Shown here piece after piece: positions 30,260-40,500 of a stretch of DNA of 64,000 nt; the stretch's first letter is position 1, and each line of letters opens with the position of its first letter. Position numbers and translations under genes: made by a program. Source of the DNA: Saccharomyces mikatae IFO 1815 (Eukaryota > Ascomycota > Saccharomycetes > Saccharomycetales > Saccharomycetaceae); the NCBI RefSeq assembly GCF_947241705.1, contig NC_079263.1, positions 1 to 64,000 of the forward strand. The letters run 5' to 3'. The notes under the pieces were generated by a model, which saw only the letters and a program-made list of their open reading frames with translations, was not told the DNA's origin and made no database searches.

Positions 30260-30650
30260 TCTTCAAGATTATAGCTCATCACTGAAAATTCATGGACAGA
30301 AACAGAAGTAAAAGTTAATGATTTGAGATTTAGTTCATATTTATGGAATTCTTATCCCTCTTAAGGACGGATAGAAACAATTCTAAAGGCACTTGTAGTT
30401 TCTAAAAAGTGCACCCTTTTCGGAATATCATTATGTAACTTATCGCAGTAATAAAAGCAAATTGCATCATAGTAGTTGAAATGGTGTCATGAAGAAAATA
30501 AAACAGTGGCGTCTTATTTTTACATATCATATATAGGTATACACGCATATATAAATATACATATTTCTTTTGCAGGGAAGGTGAACAGAAAATACAAAAC
30601 TCTAGCAAAAACTCAAGTTAGAAATTGTGGATGAAGGATAAAAATAATAC
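30260..30650. other. VMR1 promoter and SBP1 3' region
   Basis: The interval serves as VMR1 promoter and SBP1 terminator region. It is AT-rich with TATATAGGTATACACGCATA-type runs near 30530-30560. I see no clear Pdr1/Pdr3 element (TCCGCGGA) and no gene. Confidence 0.45.
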
Positions 30651-31535
30651 TTATTCTTGTTTTTCTTCAGAAACAGTTTCTTGCTCAGCTTCTTCTTCAT
30701 CGTTCTCTGGTCTAATAACAGCAACGTCAACAGTTAATTCTCTGTCACCAAAAATCTTGCCTTTAAACTCTTCAGCTTTGGCTTCAATATCGATGTTTTC
30801 ACCATCAAAAGTGACAAACGCCATACCTCTATTGGCGGAATCAGATGTGAAGATTCTACCAGTGTGCTGATCTCTCATTTTTCTCATTGGTAAAGAAATG
30901 GAGTCGGCATTAGTACCGAAAAATTCGGCGACTTCTTCTCTGGTCGCTTTGAATGGAACATTATTAATGTATAAGGTATCCTTTGATCTTTCCATTTGGT
31001 CTAATGGAATTTTTTCCCTTTTTTGGCCATTAAAACCGCCTCTGGCACCACCTCTGCCTCTGAAGTTCCCTCTGCCTCTGAAACCTCCTCTGAAACCTCC
31101 TCTGAAACCGCCTCTGAAACCGCCTCTGCCTCTGAAACCACCTCTGCCTCTAAAACCACCTCTTTGCATTTGACCAGGAGTTCTGGCTCTCTTGATATGA
31201 ATTTCTCTGTCCTTAACTACCTTGGTGTCGTAATTTCCCTTGATATCTTCGAAGTCAATCTTTGTTGGGAACTTGATGAGAGCATGTTTACTAGCCGGGA
31301 TATGGCCATCGGTGTGTTCCTTCACTGGGATCTCTACGCTGACTTCATCCCCGAATTCCTCCACAAACAATTGTTTCAAGTCGTCTTCGGTACATTCGTG
31401 AGCAACGTTACCAATAAAGATTGTGTCTTCTGGGTCAATTATTGTCTTGTGAGTAGGAGCCTTTGGCTGCTGTTCGGAGTCGTTGATGCTCAAGTTGTTT
31501 ACGGCATTTGTAGCTTCTTCAATTTCGGTAGACAT
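30651..31535 (-). CDS. SBP1: RGG-motif translational repressor Sbp1
   Basis: The product is 294 residues, the S. cerevisiae Sbp1 length. RRM1 begins at about residue 37 with [12 protein letters not shown] (RNP2) and includes HALIKFPT. A central arginine-glycine block at residues 123-166 is made of [11 protein letters not shown] repeats. RRM2 starts near 186 with [12 protein letters not shown] and has [10 protein letters not shown] (RNP1). An acidic C-terminus follows. Known role: binds eIF4G through the RGG region, represses translation and promotes decapping in P-bodies; also found with snoRNAs. Encoded on the same strand as RPL8A. Confidence 0.96.
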   Translation of the reverse strand: MSTEIEEATNAVNNLSINDSEQQPKAPTHKTIIDPEDTIFIGNVAHECTEDDLKQLFVEEFGDEVSVEIPVKEHTDGHIPASKHALIKFPTKIDFEDIKGNYDTKVVKDREIHIKRARTPGQMQRGGFRGRGGFRGRGGFRGGFRGGFRGGFRGRGNFRGRGGARGGFNGQKREKIPLDQMERSKDTLYINNVPFKATREEVAEFFGTNADSISLPMRKMRDQHTGRIFTSDSANRGMAFVTFDGENIDIEAKAEEFKGKIFGDRELTVDVAVIRPENDEEEAEQETVSEEKQE

Positions 31536-32710
31536 ATTTTTCTTTGTTTGGGGGGTTTTCTTCTTCTGTTGGGGAAAAATTCTTTGTTCTATGTAGTGAT
31601 AACTCAGTAACTTCCTTTAGATTTGCAGAATGATTATTTTGAGTTCAATTGCGTATCCTCTAGGCCACAATCTGTGGCACCTAGGGTGGCTAAATTAGAA
31701 AATTTTTATTCTGGTTTTCGACTAGTTTTGCCCCTTCCCTTTGGCGACGCGTCACCTGGGACGGAAATTTGAAGATAATAGAGAAGAAATTCATATCATT
31801 TCTAAAATATAATAAGCTGCAGAGATGATCCGTAAGGTATTATTATGCTATCTGGTCATTGCAATAATTAGCTGCAGGAGGTGCTGATTTTTGTGGGGTG
31901 AATTAAAAAAACCGCTTGGAGCAGAACTCAATTTTTTGCAGTATTTTCTGCTCAAAAGTATAACTGATATAACGACGGTTACTAATAGCTTTGTAGCGAG
32001 AAGTAAGTACTCTGAATAGTGACTACGTTGCCTTACCTATACCTTAAATAAGGTTTTCTATATATAAAGCGGGCGTAAATGCATTCATCTATATAAGTAA
32101 CAAGTTGACTCTCCGTACATGACCTAGCCGTCTTAATAAACGTAACGGTCGTCTTCTGACGACATGTTCAATGGCATTGCATTTATTCTTGACTCGGCCA
32201 ATAATAGTGTAGACTGGACACATCGTTAAAAATTGGTATTCACGCACTTACGACGTGCCAACTTCAAGATTGCCATTGACAGGAAAAGAAAACGGGATTG
32301 CGAAGTTTAATTCGTTCCCGGTCCAATCAGCACTAGCAATATTTATTTACAACAGTGACTACTTCTGTAACTTTGTCTTGAAACCACGGTTTTCACTCAC
32401 TTCAATGGAACAATCATATCGCTTTCGGATGAGTTAATTAATGACCTTTTTGACCTGGATAACAAAATACCTCGGATGCGATCAACACAGCTTAGATATT
32501 TCTAAACTACTATGGCATGCAGAGAATTTTGTGAGTTTCAAAACAAGTCGATATGATTTTCCTATAATGAGATACTTCCCATGGACCAAGTATCAAAGCT
32601 TCAACAAAGTAACCACCTTAAAAGGTTATTTAAGGTCATTATTATAATAAAACGTTTGAAACTTAATATTATTATTAAAAAAAATTTTTATGCAATTTTC
32701 ATTCTTAATC
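31536..32710. other. SBP1-RPL8A intergenic region
   Basis: Nearly 1.2 kb lies between the SBP1 start and the RPL8A stop. The first 300 bases are the SBP1 promoter. The frame around 32250-32650 gives two small adjacent plus-strand open frames, and a third frame contains a peptide reading DELINDLFDLDNKIPRMRST that looks protein-like, but I recognise no family. Candidate explanation: a decayed small gene. No tRNA or snoRNA is evident. Confidence 0.4.
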
Positions 32711-33481
32711 CTAAGCGGAATCAGAGGTTTTAGTTCTCTTGTCTAACTTGGCTTGAGCCTTGTTACCAAGAATACCACCACCCCAGTGCTTCTTGACTTC
32801 GTCGTATTTGTCAGCGAAGTTAGCGTCGATGGTGGAAACTAACTTAGCCAAAGCAGCTTCGTCTTCGGCTTTGACTTCAGTCAAAGCAGCAACAGCAGAG
32901 GTCTTTTGGTTAACCAAAGTACCTAATCTGGCCTTACCCTTGACAATGGCGTATGGAACACCCATCTTCTTACACAAAGCAGGTAAGAAAACAACCAATT
33001 CAATTGGGTCGACATCGTTAGCAATTAAAACTAGCTTAGCCTTCTTGTTTTCGATCAACGCAACGACGTGATTCAAACCATACTTGACAACGTATGGCTT
33101 TGGGGAAGCATCTTTCCTGTATCTACCTTCTTCAACGGCGGCAGCTTCTTTGGTCAATCTTTCCTTCTTTTCAGCAGCAGTTTCTGGTCTGTACTTGTTG
33201 AACAACTTGAAGGTTTCAGCAGCGGTGTTTCTGTCCAAAGTGTATTGGAATTGAGCAATGGTTGGAGGAACCTTCAATCTGATGGACAAGATCTTCTTTT
33301 GTCTTTGCAATCTGACATATTCTGGCCATTTGACGTATCTAGACAAGTTTCTCTTTGGTTGAACGGCTTGACCAATACCAAAGTTCTTTGGAGTGGAGTG
33401 AGTCAATGGGTTCTTGGTCTTGTTAGACTTGGTTGACTTAGCGCCAAAAGGAGCTGGAGCGACTTTCTTACCTGGGGCCAT
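32711..33481 (-). CDS. RPL8A: Ribosomal protein eL8 (L8A)
   Basis: The product is 256 residues, exact family length: a basic N-terminus [20 protein letters not shown], then the L7Ae/L30e fold with [19 protein letters not shown] and [18 protein letters not shown]. It is a component of the large ribosomal subunit, contacts 5.8S/25S rRNA and takes part in early 60S assembly. No intron is present, as expected for RPL8 genes. Codon use is strongly biased, as in highly expressed genes. Residues 117-134 ([16 protein letters not shown]) differ from S. cerevisiae Rpl8A as I remember it, unusual for so conserved a protein. RPL8A rather than RPL8B is assigned by synteny. Confidence 0.96.
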   Translation of the reverse strand: MAPGKKVAPAPFGAKSTKSNKTKNPLTHSTPKNFGIGQAVQPKRNLSRYVKWPEYVRLQRQKKILSIRLKVPPTIAQFQYTLDRNTAAETFKLFNKYRPETAAEKKERLTKEAAAVEEGRYRKDASPKPYVVKYGLNHVVALIENKKAKLVLIANDVDPIELVVFLPALCKKMGVPYAIVKGKARLGTLVNQKTSAVAALTEVKAEDEAALAKLVSTIDANFADKYDEVKKHWGGGILGNKAQAKLDKRTKTSDSA

Positions 33482-33838
33482 TTTGCTTTGGTTATTGATA
33501 TATTTATTTTATGGAAACACCCTAAGAAAGTTTATTGCTGATAGCCAAAATGATCAAAACCAAGTTGCCTTAGCTTTATAAGCAACTCAATGCTGGTAAG
33601 TTTTTTTGCGTTGCGTTACTTTATTGTTTCCTCGCGGTTCGCGTCGGTATTATTTTCCGAAGAAAAGAGAAGAAAATGCAAAAAAGTCGTTGGAGTCAAA
33701 TTGTGTCTGGGTTGCACCCTTACATTTTTAGTTTTACAGTCATTTGAATACTATATATAATACACGGTGGATAAGAATATGGATTTCTATATTTCGATTA
33801 AACTGTGAATAGAAGAATGATCGTGGTTGCTGCTACTG
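33482..33838. other. RPL8A promoter / GUT1 3' region
   Basis: Besides the Rap1 site, this 357-bp interval holds T-rich stretches near the RPL8A start. It contains the GUT1 terminator region (ATACTATATATAATACACGG near 33750). No gene is visible. Confidence 0.5.
33714..33727 (+). promoter_or_regulatory. Rap1 site upstream of RPL8A
   Basis: GCACCCTTACATTT fits the Rap1 consensus RCACCCNNACAYY. It lies 233 bp upstream of the RPL8A start, in the 200-450 bp window usual for ribosomal protein genes, and is followed toward the gene by the A-rich strand typical of these promoters (GAGAAGAAAATGCAAAAAAG). Only one convincing site is seen; ribosomal protein promoters often have two. Rap1 recruits Fhl1-Ifh1. 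Confidence 0.6.
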
Positions 33839-35965
33839 TTAGAAGTTTTCTAGAACCTGTTCGTGCTCGCCCTCTATGTCTTTCAGCCAACCTTTGGATC
33901 TTTCAACGGCAACTTCCCAGTATTTCCAATGTTTTCTTCTTTCAGAGTCATCGGATTGGCTTCTAAAGATCTTCAAGTTGGGATGTGCTTCTAGTGATAT
34001 TTGTTCATTTTTCTCTATTCCATTGTAGAAGACCCATTTTTTCACATCGTGCAGGTCTTTCCATAATGGGCGCGATTTGGAGTCTTTGAATGCCATGTTT
34101 GCCGCAATGGCAGCTCCCAAAGCGGTACATTCTGCTGTTGGCGATCTCCTAACCTTGACACAGGGTCCCAAAATATCCGCTTGTATTTGCATGACTTCAT
34201 TAGACCTCGACATTCCACCATCTACCGCCAAAACTGACAATGGTGACTTTTCATATGTGACGCCGGAGATTTCTTCTAAAAAGTCTACGTCTTTAGAACC
34301 TTCACCAAAAGCATCAGAGCTCATTGCTTTCAAGATGGCCCTGGCTTGGAAGCAAACACCTTCCACCGCGGCTCTGGCGATGTGAGAGGCAGTCGTAAAT
34401 TGGGACATCCCCATTATGGTTGCCCTCGCATCAGGGTCCCAGTATGGAGCGAACAGACCACTAAATGCAGGGACAAAAACTACACCTCCTGAATCGGGTA
34501 CTGTAGAGGCAATAGGACCAACGTCCTCTGATTTATCGATTAGTCGTAAATTATCACGCAACCATTGAACCACAGCACCAGCCACTGCGACGGAACCTTC
34601 CAAAGCAAAATGAGGCTTGTTCAGTTCTGGTTTTTGGCCGTCGTGCTCTTGTAAGTTGGGGAACCAAAATGCTAAAGTTGTCAACGCACCATGTTGGGAA
34701 ATTAATTTTTTAGTCCCTGTATTGTACAGTAAGAAGCAACCAGTGCCATAGGTACACTTTGCAGCGCCAGGTTTGTAGGCCAGCTGGCCCACCATGGAAG
34801 CACTTTGGTCACCCAGGCAGCCTTGTATAGGTAACTTGCTCTCGACTAGATCTTGTAGCACAGTCTTTGGTAAATCGTGCAGTTTGTCCATTATCCAACC
34901 AGGAATGTCAAAGTCACCATAGTATTGAGATGAAGACACAATTTCGGGCATGTGAATCAGGCTTCCATCAATACCCCAGAAGGCCAATAACTCCTCATCA
35001 TATTTTAAAGTGGACAGATTCATGAATCCTGTTCTGGAGGCGTTTGTTACATCAGATACAAATGCCTTCTGTTTGGTTAATTGATAAAGTAGCCATGTAT
35101 CCACAGTGCCAAACATAAGGTCTTTCTCCTCGTATGCCTTAGCACACAGAGGTTCGTTGTCCAGAAACCACCGAAGTTTAGAGCATGAAAAGTATGTGGA
35201 TAGCAGCGGCAATCCGGTCTTTTGTCTCAGCTGTAGCTGTCTGTCGACACTGGTGTTCTGCCATTTTTCCCTGACAATCTTGATCGTCCTAGTATCATTC
35301 CAGACAATACCGTAGTTAACAACTGGTCTGCCGGTTCGACGGGACCACAGGATCGTGGTTTCTCTCATGTTCGCTACGCCCATAGAGGTTACCTTATATG
35401 GGGGCAGACCGTTGGCTGTACGTTCGGAGTTGATGGCTTGCAACGAAAGCAAACTTGAGGCAAGACACTGAACAACGTTCATCAGAATTTTCTGTGGATG
35501 ACATTCGACCCAACCAGGCCTCGGGAACTTTAACGTGGGCTCGTTGTGAAAATCCAGCTCCAATTCCTCAATCTTTAGGAATTTGGTTTCTTGGATGGCA
35601 TAGCCTTCTGCAGAGAATATGGGCTTTCCGTTAGTTTTGACAGCACTGCCTCTTGGTGTTTCGCGAGCTGGCGCCGTAGAGGGTCTTCTCAGCCCAGAAA
35701 CCCCAATTTTGCCCTTTGATGCTGAAGTCGAGTATTCAATTTGGTGTTTCGAAACGTCTTGACCCCACCTGTTAAACAGAATACACCTGGACGAGGTGGT
35801 CCCCACGTCGATACTGGCGATAAGCGGAACGTAGTCACTTTGTAAATCTTCCATAATTTTAGACATGCGGCCCTGTTCTTGTGTTAAAGTAGTGTAAAGG
35901 CGCTGGCGTGATTGAAATATGAGACGTTTGGAGGATGCTACAAGACAGAAGAGGGAGGAAAACAT
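33839..35965 (-). CDS. GUT1: Glycerol kinase Gut1
   Basis: The product is 708 residues, one shorter than S. cerevisiae Gut1. The frame is open to a TTG at 35998, but the first ATG is at 35965 (MFSSLFCLVASS). It is an FGGY-family kinase: IASIDVGTTSSRCILFN is the first phosphate-binding motif, GYAIQETKF and GWVECHPQK follow, and the C-terminal domain has LSVLAVDGGMSRSN and AECTALGAA. The first 30 residues are basic and hydrophobic without acids, like a weak mitochondrial presequence; a second ATG (MSKIMEDL) follows. Known role: glycerol to glycerol-3-phosphate, the first step of glycerol use, repressed by glucose and controlled by Adr1, Ino2/4 and Opi1. Confidence 0.96.
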   Translation of the reverse strand: MFSSLFCLVASSKRLIFQSRQRLYTTLTQEQGRMSKIMEDLQSDYVPLIASIDVGTTSSRCILFNRWGQDVSKHQIEYSTSASKGKIGVSGLRRPSTAPARETPRGSAVKTNGKPIFSAEGYAIQETKFLKIEELELDFHNEPTLKFPRPGWVECHPQKILMNVVQCLASSLLSLQAINSERTANGLPPYKVTSMGVANMRETTILWSRRTGRPVVNYGIVWNDTRTIKIVREKWQNTSVDRQLQLRQKTGLPLLSTYFSCSKLRWFLDNEPLCAKAYEEKDLMFGTVDTWLLYQLTKQKAFVSDVTNASRTGFMNLSTLKYDEELLAFWGIDGSLIHMPEIVSSSQYYGDFDIPGWIMDKLHDLPKTVLQDLVESKLPIQGCLGDQSASMVGQLAYKPGAAKCTYGTGCFLLYNTGTKKLISQHGALTTLAFWFPNLQEHDGQKPELNKPHFALEGSVAVAGAVVQWLRDNLRLIDKSEDVGPIASTVPDSGGVVFVPAFSGLFAPYWDPDARATIMGMSQFTTASHIARAAVEGVCFQARAILKAMSSDAFGEGSKDVDFLEEISGVTYEKSPLSVLAVDGGMSRSNEVMQIQADILGPCVKVRRSPTAECTALGAAIAANMAFKDSKSRPLWKDLHDVKKWVFYNGIEKNEQISLEAHPNLKIFRSQSDDSERRKHWKYWEVAVERSKGWLKDIEGEHEQVLENF

Positions 35966-36259
35966 ATAACTTCTTGTATAGTTCCAGCCATAACTCAAAT
36001 CGCAAGTTATATATGGTTCGAGAACAAGGTATTCCCCACATTTTATTACGTTTTGTCCGTACTAAAACTTTTGGTTGTCTTTTTTTCCTTTCCTTTCCTT
36101 TTTTTTCAATTTTTGCCAATGCAATCAGCCCCTCACTGCATTACTCCACACCCTTTAATTGATGGTTCTACTCCAATTAGGAGGGAAGAAATACAAAGTG
36201 GTTCGTGTGTGAGTAACTTCTTATCATGTTCTACATATGTTGTTTATTAGATTTAGTAT

Positions 36260-36931
36260 TTACCATGTGAAAAACAGAAACAGTATACAAAGGGTAGTTA
36301 TAGTGGCCAATACAAACGCGTTCTTTTTCCTCCTCGTGTTAATCTTCATAATGAGCTGATTGACGCCCGGTATTCTTTGTAAAGTTTGCAGCACCTTGTT
36401 GTTTGCTGTGTTCAAGACATTGCTCTGCGAGTGAAACTGTGAGCGAGTCTCCCAGGCCTGGGAGATAAGACGATCAACAACGTTATTGGATTGGTCGATC
36501 CGCCTTGTTTCGTCCTGAATGTACTCGTCAGCGTCTCCTATAGGGGCTGGCGCATCCGTCGTGGAGTTGGCGATATCATTCTTCACGCTGAACAGCAGGT
36601 TGAGCCTGTTGCGTTCTTGCTGGATGGAGGACCTGATATTGCGAAAGCTTTTCCAGTGGTCTTGCAAAATCTCCTTGTGGCGCTGCAGTTGCGAAAGCTT
36701 TGAGGCAGAAATTGCCGGGTTCGAATCGCAGATTTGTGTAAGCGAATCGATTACGTCCTGTCTCTGGCTCAAGATCTCCTCCAATTGCTTGTCTATCTTC
36801 TTCTCTTGCCCAGTTTGTTCTGAACTAGTTGTCTGCGCGAAAGTGGAGTACTTGGAGAGAAAGGACTCTGTTTGGGTCTCTAGAGAGATGGCCTTTCCCC
36901 TTATTGTTACGAAAGACGGTTGTGAGCTCAT
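36260..36931 (-). CDS. GOS1: Golgi v-SNARE Gos1
   Basis: The product is 223 residues, identical in length to S. cerevisiae Gos1, from the ATG at 36931 (MSSQPSFVTIRGKAISLE); upstream the frame is open only to a GTG. It has N-terminal helices, a SNARE coiled coil at about 130-195 with the central Gln-layer segment RRIDQSNNVVDRLISQAWET, and a C-terminal anchor FVLATITTLCILFLFFTW. Known role: Qb-SNARE, with Sed5, Ykt6 and Sft1, in retrograde transport within the Golgi. Very well conserved. Encoded just upstream of GUT1 on the same strand and divergent from ECM29. Confidence 0.96.
   Translation of the reverse strand: MSSQPSFVTIRGKAISLETQTESFLSKYSTFAQTTSSEQTGQEKKIDKQLEEILSQRQDVIDSLTQICDSNPAISASKLSQLQRHKEILQDHWKSFRNIRSSIQQERNRLNLLFSVKNDIANSTTDAPAPIGDADEYIQDETRRIDQSNNVVDRLISQAWETRSQFHSQSNVLNTANNKVLQTLQRIPGVNQLIMKINTRRKKNAFVLATITTLCILFLFFTW
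36264..36273 (+). promoter_or_regulatory. Possible UAS-INO upstream of GUT1
   Basis: CATGTGAAAA matches nine of ten bases of the inositol/choline element CATGTGAAAT. It lies about 300 bp upstream of the GUT1 start, inside the last codons of GOS1. S. cerevisiae GUT1 is reported to respond to Ino2/Ino4 and Opi1, so such a site is expected, but the overlap with coding sequence means the match could be chance. Confidence 0.3.
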
Positions 36932-37417
36932 GTGAGGTGTGTACTTGCTTGGAATCGGCTTGTTCAGTTGCGAGCCGTACACGTCTATAGTCTAGTTTAT
37001 TTTTTCCTTCTTTTTATCTCTTTTTTTTTCTGCTTTTCGTTTTCTTTATTTTTCAACAACGCCTATAAAGTCTGACCATTATATACTACGGAGAAAAGAA
37101 TAATGATAAGACAGCAATAAGTTCTTATATTGTATACGCAAAAGTAGCTTTGTTTTGATGCAAAATGCTAGTGTGAAACAGCTGATTCCTTCTTTAATTG
37201 AAGGAAAGGAAGCAGACGTAACGTTGAGAACAGTTTTCTTGTTTATGTAAGTATGCACTTGGCCAGTAATCACTGCATTGTAGAAAATTTATGCTAGTGT
37301 TTCTGAATTTTTTCTTATACAGTTGATACGATCTTTATTATATATTTACTTTTACTTAGTTTAGCCGCCAAAAAGCGATACTCACAAGTTACCCGATGTT
37401 CCGACAGGCTTATTTCT
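36932..37417. other. GOS1 side of the GOS1-ECM29 interval
   Basis: The divergent interval is 606 bp. It shows T-rich tracts close to GOS1 (37000-37055), moderately AT-rich sequence and the PACE element near ECM29. No gene is visible. Confidence 0.45.
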
Positions 37418-37426
37418 GGTGGCAAA
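37418..37426 (+). promoter_or_regulatory. PACE element (Rpn4 site) upstream of ECM29
   Basis: GGTGGCAAA is an exact match to the proteasome-associated control element bound by Rpn4, 112 bp before the ECM29 start codon and in forward orientation. Rpn4 controls nearly all proteasome subunit genes, so the site directly links this proteasome-binding protein to that regulon. A partial second motif (AGGTGG at 37429-37434) follows at once. Confidence 0.7.
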
Positions 37427-37537
37427 AAAGGTGGTTCTCTAATATAAAGAAGCTAGCAAGCTCTCACTAACTATCTTTCGACGGAGTTCCTAAAAGCATC
37501 AAATACAAGCAAGACTTTATTTACAACATACATTAAT

Positions 37538-40500
37538 ATGTCCATCTCTCCTGATGAAACAAAGGAGAGGCAGCTCGTGGAGAAGGCAGAATTGCGCCTT
37601 GCCATGGCAGATTCCCCTCAAAAGTTCGAAACTAATCTGCAGACCTTTTTGCCGCCCTTGCTATTAAAGCTGGCTTCCCCACATACTTCCGTCAGGACAG
37701 CAGTGTTTTCTGCGCTGAAAAACCTTATCTCTAGGATAAACACGTTGCCTCAAGTCCAGCTTCCCGTGAGGGCGCTTATTGTCCAAGCAAAAGAGCCTAA
37801 TTTAGCCGCTCATCAAGACTCTACCAATGTCCGGCTTTACAGTCTGCTGCTGGCGTCCAAGGGTATTGATAGGCTTTCATTGCAAGACAGACAGGAATTG
37901 TTACCACTAGTGGTTTCCAACATCTCGAGTCTCACGGGTACGGTAGCCGCCAGGATGTTTCATATCCTGTTAAAGCTTATTTTAGAGTGGGTTGCTCCCC
38001 AGGACTCTTCGCTCGAGCAGGAAGAATTTGTTCAGCTTCTACAGTTGAATGACGACGGTTACTCGTTTTTGATGCGTCAATTTACCAAGTTCTTTCTGCT
38101 AGTTTCATCTAAGCCGGTACAGTCTTCTTCGCAGCAACCTCTATCGAGAGGTTACACATGCCCGGGTCTATCTCTGGTGGATGTAGCGTTCTTCACTTAC
38201 GATGCGGGTGTTACGTTCAGCAAAGACCAGTTACACAAGTTCAAAAAGGCGATTTTCGAATTTGTGTGCCACGGTATGGCGGCTATTCAAATAACTGAGC
38301 AGTCGCCAAGGATGATTGAGCTGATGAAGTTTCTGTGCGTTGCGTCTACGGACCCTACTTCTTTATCTGATGATGCGGCACAATTTATGAAACGGTTTTC
38401 CATTCCTTATGAAGACGAAGAGTTCATCACGTTTCTACAGTCACTGTACATTGGTGATAATTCAAAGGGAAGACCGCCTGTCAGACCTGTCCTGCAAGAA
38501 AAAATACTGACCATTCTAAACAGAAGTCAGTTCGCCACCACGAATGCGGAACGTATTTCTTTGATCTGCTCTGTCGGATTGCATTCATCTGAATATAAGC
38601 TAAGATCTTTGGCCCTCTCGTTTATCCGTCATGTAGCAAAATTAAACTATAAAAATTTACACCCTGCTTCGTCATCACCCTCATCAACAGGCTTTTCCAC
38701 TAGTATCATTTCCTTAATCAGAAATAATCTTCATGCAGAAGGCTGGCCGAAATTACAGTTAGGGCCCCAGACCCCGGCTTTCAATACTGCAATTTTGCAG
38801 AGACAGCTGCAGTATGAAACCTTGGGTGATATCTTGAAAAGGGATTTTGGTCTTGTAAGCGACTTATCCTATATTGAATTCTTACTCGAATCTTTACAAA
38901 ATGATTTACCTCAATTCCGTTCTAGTATTCAAGAATCTCTACTTTCCCTAGTTGGCCATTTATCAAATCTACCTCCTCAATCCAAATCAAATTTGAAAAC
39001 ATTGCTCAGAAAAAATTTGTCAATTGATGAGCAACAGGAAGGAGGTAATAATGATACCGTTAATTCTGTAATGGCGCTTAAGTTTGTTTCCATAAAATTT
39101 GTCAACGCTGCTTTCCCCTTCCATGACCCTGAAGCAAGGCTATTCAATCTTTGGGGTACTACGAGAACAAATAGATTTGACATTATTGAAGAATCCTTTA
39201 AGGGATTACAACCTTTTTGGTTTAGGGTCAATAACGCTTCTATCAACAAATCTGCTACTGTTAAAACATCGGATCTATTGGGTTCTCAATTATCAGAAAC
39301 AGAATTTCCTCAATTTAGCGAGTTTCTCCAGACTTTTATCAATTCGCTAGATTCTGAATTTACATCAATTACGCGGAAATCATTGAACAATATCGTCCGG
39401 TTTAGTAGACAATGTCTTATCTCTAATGCAGTTTACGGTAAAAAAACAATGGTTTTCCAAGATGAAGATTGGTCTATTAGAGTAGAAAAAGCTCTGGAAG
39501 TTGATGACACAGTTGTGTCTCGAGTTAGCGAAATTGTTCAAGGAATGGGTGATGTAACCTTTATTCGCTATTTAACTCTCTTGTCAAATGAGTTCACAGT
39601 CACGAACAGTATAGGTAACCGAGTGGCAATGTCTCTATATCAGGATTCAATTTTTGGTTCTGTTCTCTTGACATTATTGAACTTTGTAAACAGTACAGTC
39701 TTACGGAAACTGGATAATATTGTACCAGATTTATCCCATTTACTGATTATGAAGTTTCAATCGTCAAGTGATAATGATCTAGAAGTCTGTGCAACCATCA
39801 TTGGTATTATTTCAACTGCTATCCCAGACTCGGATTACATCAAGCGAATTATAAATGTTTCTGAGTCACAAGCAATTGCAGAAACATATATTGCATCTTA
39901 TGTCGTTCCGAGATTATATTTAAAAGGTCAAACAATGTACATCCAGCATGATAGTACCGTGAATTTACTGAACAATTTAACAACACATTTATCGCACTCC
40001 ACTTCTAACAAAAATATGATACTAAGATTGGTTTGTCAAGTGACAAAATACGGTTTACTTCTCCATGTAAGCGCTCAAGAAAGGATAAAGTTCTTGAAAC
40101 AAATCATGGACACAGTACAAGACAATTTAATCAATGATTTGATGGCCATACAAACCTGGTCATATTTATCATTGTACTCAAAAGATTTAAATAATCCCCT
40201 TCTTTTCCAAGAAAAGTTATTTGAAACTCACGTTTCCAAGCAGAACGATTTCTTGTTTTCGGTCGGTGAATCCTTAACTGTAGTGGCTGGTAAATGGTCA
40301 AGTAAATACTTGATCAAGCAAATCGATATTCCAAGCTTTAATGTTGCAACTATGCAACAAAAGTTTTCCGCCACAAACGTCACAATCATACTTGATAAAA
40401 TTCTTCTCGGTTGCGATTCAACAAAACCCTCCTTAAGAAAGGCATCGTGTATCTGGCTATTGTCATATATTCAGTATTTGGGGCACTTGCCAGAGATAAT

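Noticed and set aside
31023-31610. 195-codon plus-strand frame over SBP1
   Set aside because: Antisense shadow of the RGG repeats and RRM1 of SBP1.
33068-33436. 122-codon plus-strand frame over RPL8A
   Set aside because: Antisense shadow created by the strong codon bias of RPL8A.
35966-35998. Upstream extension of GUT1
   Set aside because: Opens at a TTG, not an ATG; the conserved protein starts at 35965.
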